Shown piece after piece: positions 63,120 to 64,000 of a stretch of 64,000 bases of DNA (positions within the stretch are counted from its first letter, which is position 1; each line of letters begins with the position of its first letter). A program made the translations under genes and the position numbers. Below the pieces are notes generated by a model. The model searched no databases. It was given only the letters and a program-made list of their open reading frames with translations, and was not told where the DNA came from. Source of the DNA: CAJQPP01 sp963793465 (GTDB lineage Bacteria > Planctomycetota > Planctomycetia > Pirellulales > Pirellulaceae). Where the stretch lies: the NCBI GenBank assembly GCA_963793465.1, contig CAWCAJ010000005.1, positions 496,001 to 560,000 on the forward strand, given 5' to 3'.

Positions 63120-64000
63120 ATGAGAATCCTGATTTCATTTGCGTTAGCGTTTTTGATTGCTCCCCTACCCGGCTTGGCGGATTTGTTGTTGGTGCCGGAC
63201 TCCAACACGGATCAGGTTTTTCTGTTCTCGGCTCAAACGGGTGCTTTGGTCAACGACAGTTTCCTCGATATTGCCACTCAGGCCGGCAATGCGGGCGTTT
63301 CCTCAACTCCGATCGAGGCTCTGGAGGTTGGAAACGAGATCTGGGTTACCGATCAGGTGGCGGACCGGATTTGGCGGTTCGCGCGAAACGGCAACTATCT
63401 GGGAGCCGTCGGTGCCGGCGAATTGAATAACATTCGCGGACTGGAAGTCGTCGGCAATACGGTATACGTGGCCCAGGGAAGTGCCGGGACCAGTTTCGGC
63501 GAGGGCGTGGTTACGATCGATGTGCCTTCGCTGACGATCACGGGAGTGTTCGGCAATGACCCCGCCGACATCAGTTATTGGGATGTCCTGTTTTACAACG
63601 GTGAATTGCTGGTCACGAACAGCGGACTTGATGGGATCGAACGGTTCGACTTGAATGGCAATTTCCTGGGTTACTTTGCGCAATCCGATGGCGTGACCGA
63701 TTTCGATTTTCTCCAGCAACTGAGCGTCAACGGTGCAGGTAACCTGTTGGCGGGTGGGTTCAGCGCACCCTCGGGCGTCTACGAATTCATGAGCGACGGT
63801 ACCAATCTCGGGATCGTGGCCGGGTTGGACCTGGGTCCCCGAGCGGGATTCCAGTTGGGAAATGGAGAGATTGTGTGGAGCAATGGAACCTGGTTTCGCA
63901 CGGATGATTCCATTTTTGGCGAAGGCAGTTTTCGGTTTATCAACAGGACTTCGATCCCGGAACCTGCGGCCGGTGGCATCTGGGGACTACTGGCAGTGAC
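63120..64000 (+). CDS. PEP-CTERM sorting-domain beta-propeller protein (3' truncated by window edge)
   Basis: From ATG 63120, 293 codons are visible. A signal peptide (LISFALAFLIAPLPGLA) is followed by a repeating six-bladed-propeller pattern (VPDSNTDQVFLF, EALEVGNEIWVTDQVADRIWRF, LEVVGNTVYVA). Near the right edge SIPEPAAGG is followed by a hydrophobic run (IWGLLAV), the PEP-CTERM signal for exosortase processing, so only a few residues should be missing. Such proteins are surface-bound or exported in planctomycetes. The partner exosortase is not in this window. Confidence 0.8.
   Translation, partial: MRILISFALAFLIAPLPGLADLLLVPDSNTDQVFLFSAQTGALVNDSFLDIATQAGNAGVSSTPIEALEVGNEIWVTDQVADRIWRFARNGNYLGAVGAGELNNIRGLEVVGNTVYVAQGSAGTSFGEGVVTIDVPSLTITGVFGNDPADISYWDVLFYNGELLVTNSGLDGIERFDLNGNFLGYFAQSDGVTDFDFLQQLSVNGAGNLLAGGFSAPSGVYEFMSDGTNLGIVAGLDLGPRAGFQLGNGEIVWSNGTWFRTDDSIFGEGSFRFINRTSIPEPAAGGIWGLLAV

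Overview
The window looks like chromosomal DNA from a planctomycete, probably related to Pirellulales. The evidence is a secreted DUF1592/DUF1588-type cytochrome-like protein overlapping a Tat-exported DUF1552 protein, several secreted PQQ-type beta-propellers, a PEP-CTERM protein at the right edge, and many soluble signalling proteins. No phage, transposase, CRISPR array or plasmid function is visible. The only RNA gene of a known class is a tRNA-Leu(UAA) at 25660-25743.

Layout. 1-9.7 kb: secreted or envelope proteins, a CorA transporter, and the DUF1592-DUF1552 pair. 9.9-21.4 kb: a signalling and ligase block. It holds a sigma-54 activator with a degenerate receiver, a GshB-like ATP-grasp ligase, a 59-aa histone-H1-like protein, a Ser/Thr kinase overlapping a PP2C phosphatase, MgtE, and then a probable operon PP2C - ATP-grasp ligase - AstE/AspA-type zinc hydrolase - second GshB-like ligase. 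Good sigma-54 (-24/-12) promoter candidates precede the H1-like gene and this operon. 21.6-25.2 kb: a DUF937 protein with its own terminator, an 11-bp minisatellite and a membrane alpha/beta hydrolase. 25.6-30.6 kb: many small genes (DUF2294, YheU, a lysine-rich protein, a receiver-like protein), a DUF2294 copy broken by a 13-bp duplication, and two related terminator-ended RNA elements. 30.5-36.5 kb: a tightly coupled carbohydrate operon (GT4, helical protein, GH130, GT4, GH130). 37-43.6 kb: Sua5, BioD, an FNT channel, DUF2383 and BON-domain proteins, and a canonical NtrC-type activator overlapping a gamma-glutamylcyclotransferase-like gene. 43.7-46.3 kb (minus strand): a TusA / DsrE / TusA-OsmC / MetE-like sulfur operon, the last gene interrupted by an in-frame TGA. 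46.5-60.2 kb: an amino-acid permease, then a CusC-like outer-membrane factor, carbonic anhydrase, SulP transporter, Cys-rich protein, CusB and CusA (both carrying frameshifts), and a protein with four Cys-rich metal-binding repeats. 60.4-64 kb: secreted proteins, including a frameshifted PQQ propeller.

Two themes run across the window. First, short head-to-tail duplications (units of 11-20 bp, all of different sequence) occur at least eleven times. Some are in frame inside genes, and one destroys a gene. Second, regulation appears to rely on sigma-54 and kinase/phosphatase control, with two receiver domains in which the phospho-accepting Asp is replaced by Ser. Single-base indels are concentrated in 54.3-61.9 kb, so that stretch is either decaying or poorly sequenced.
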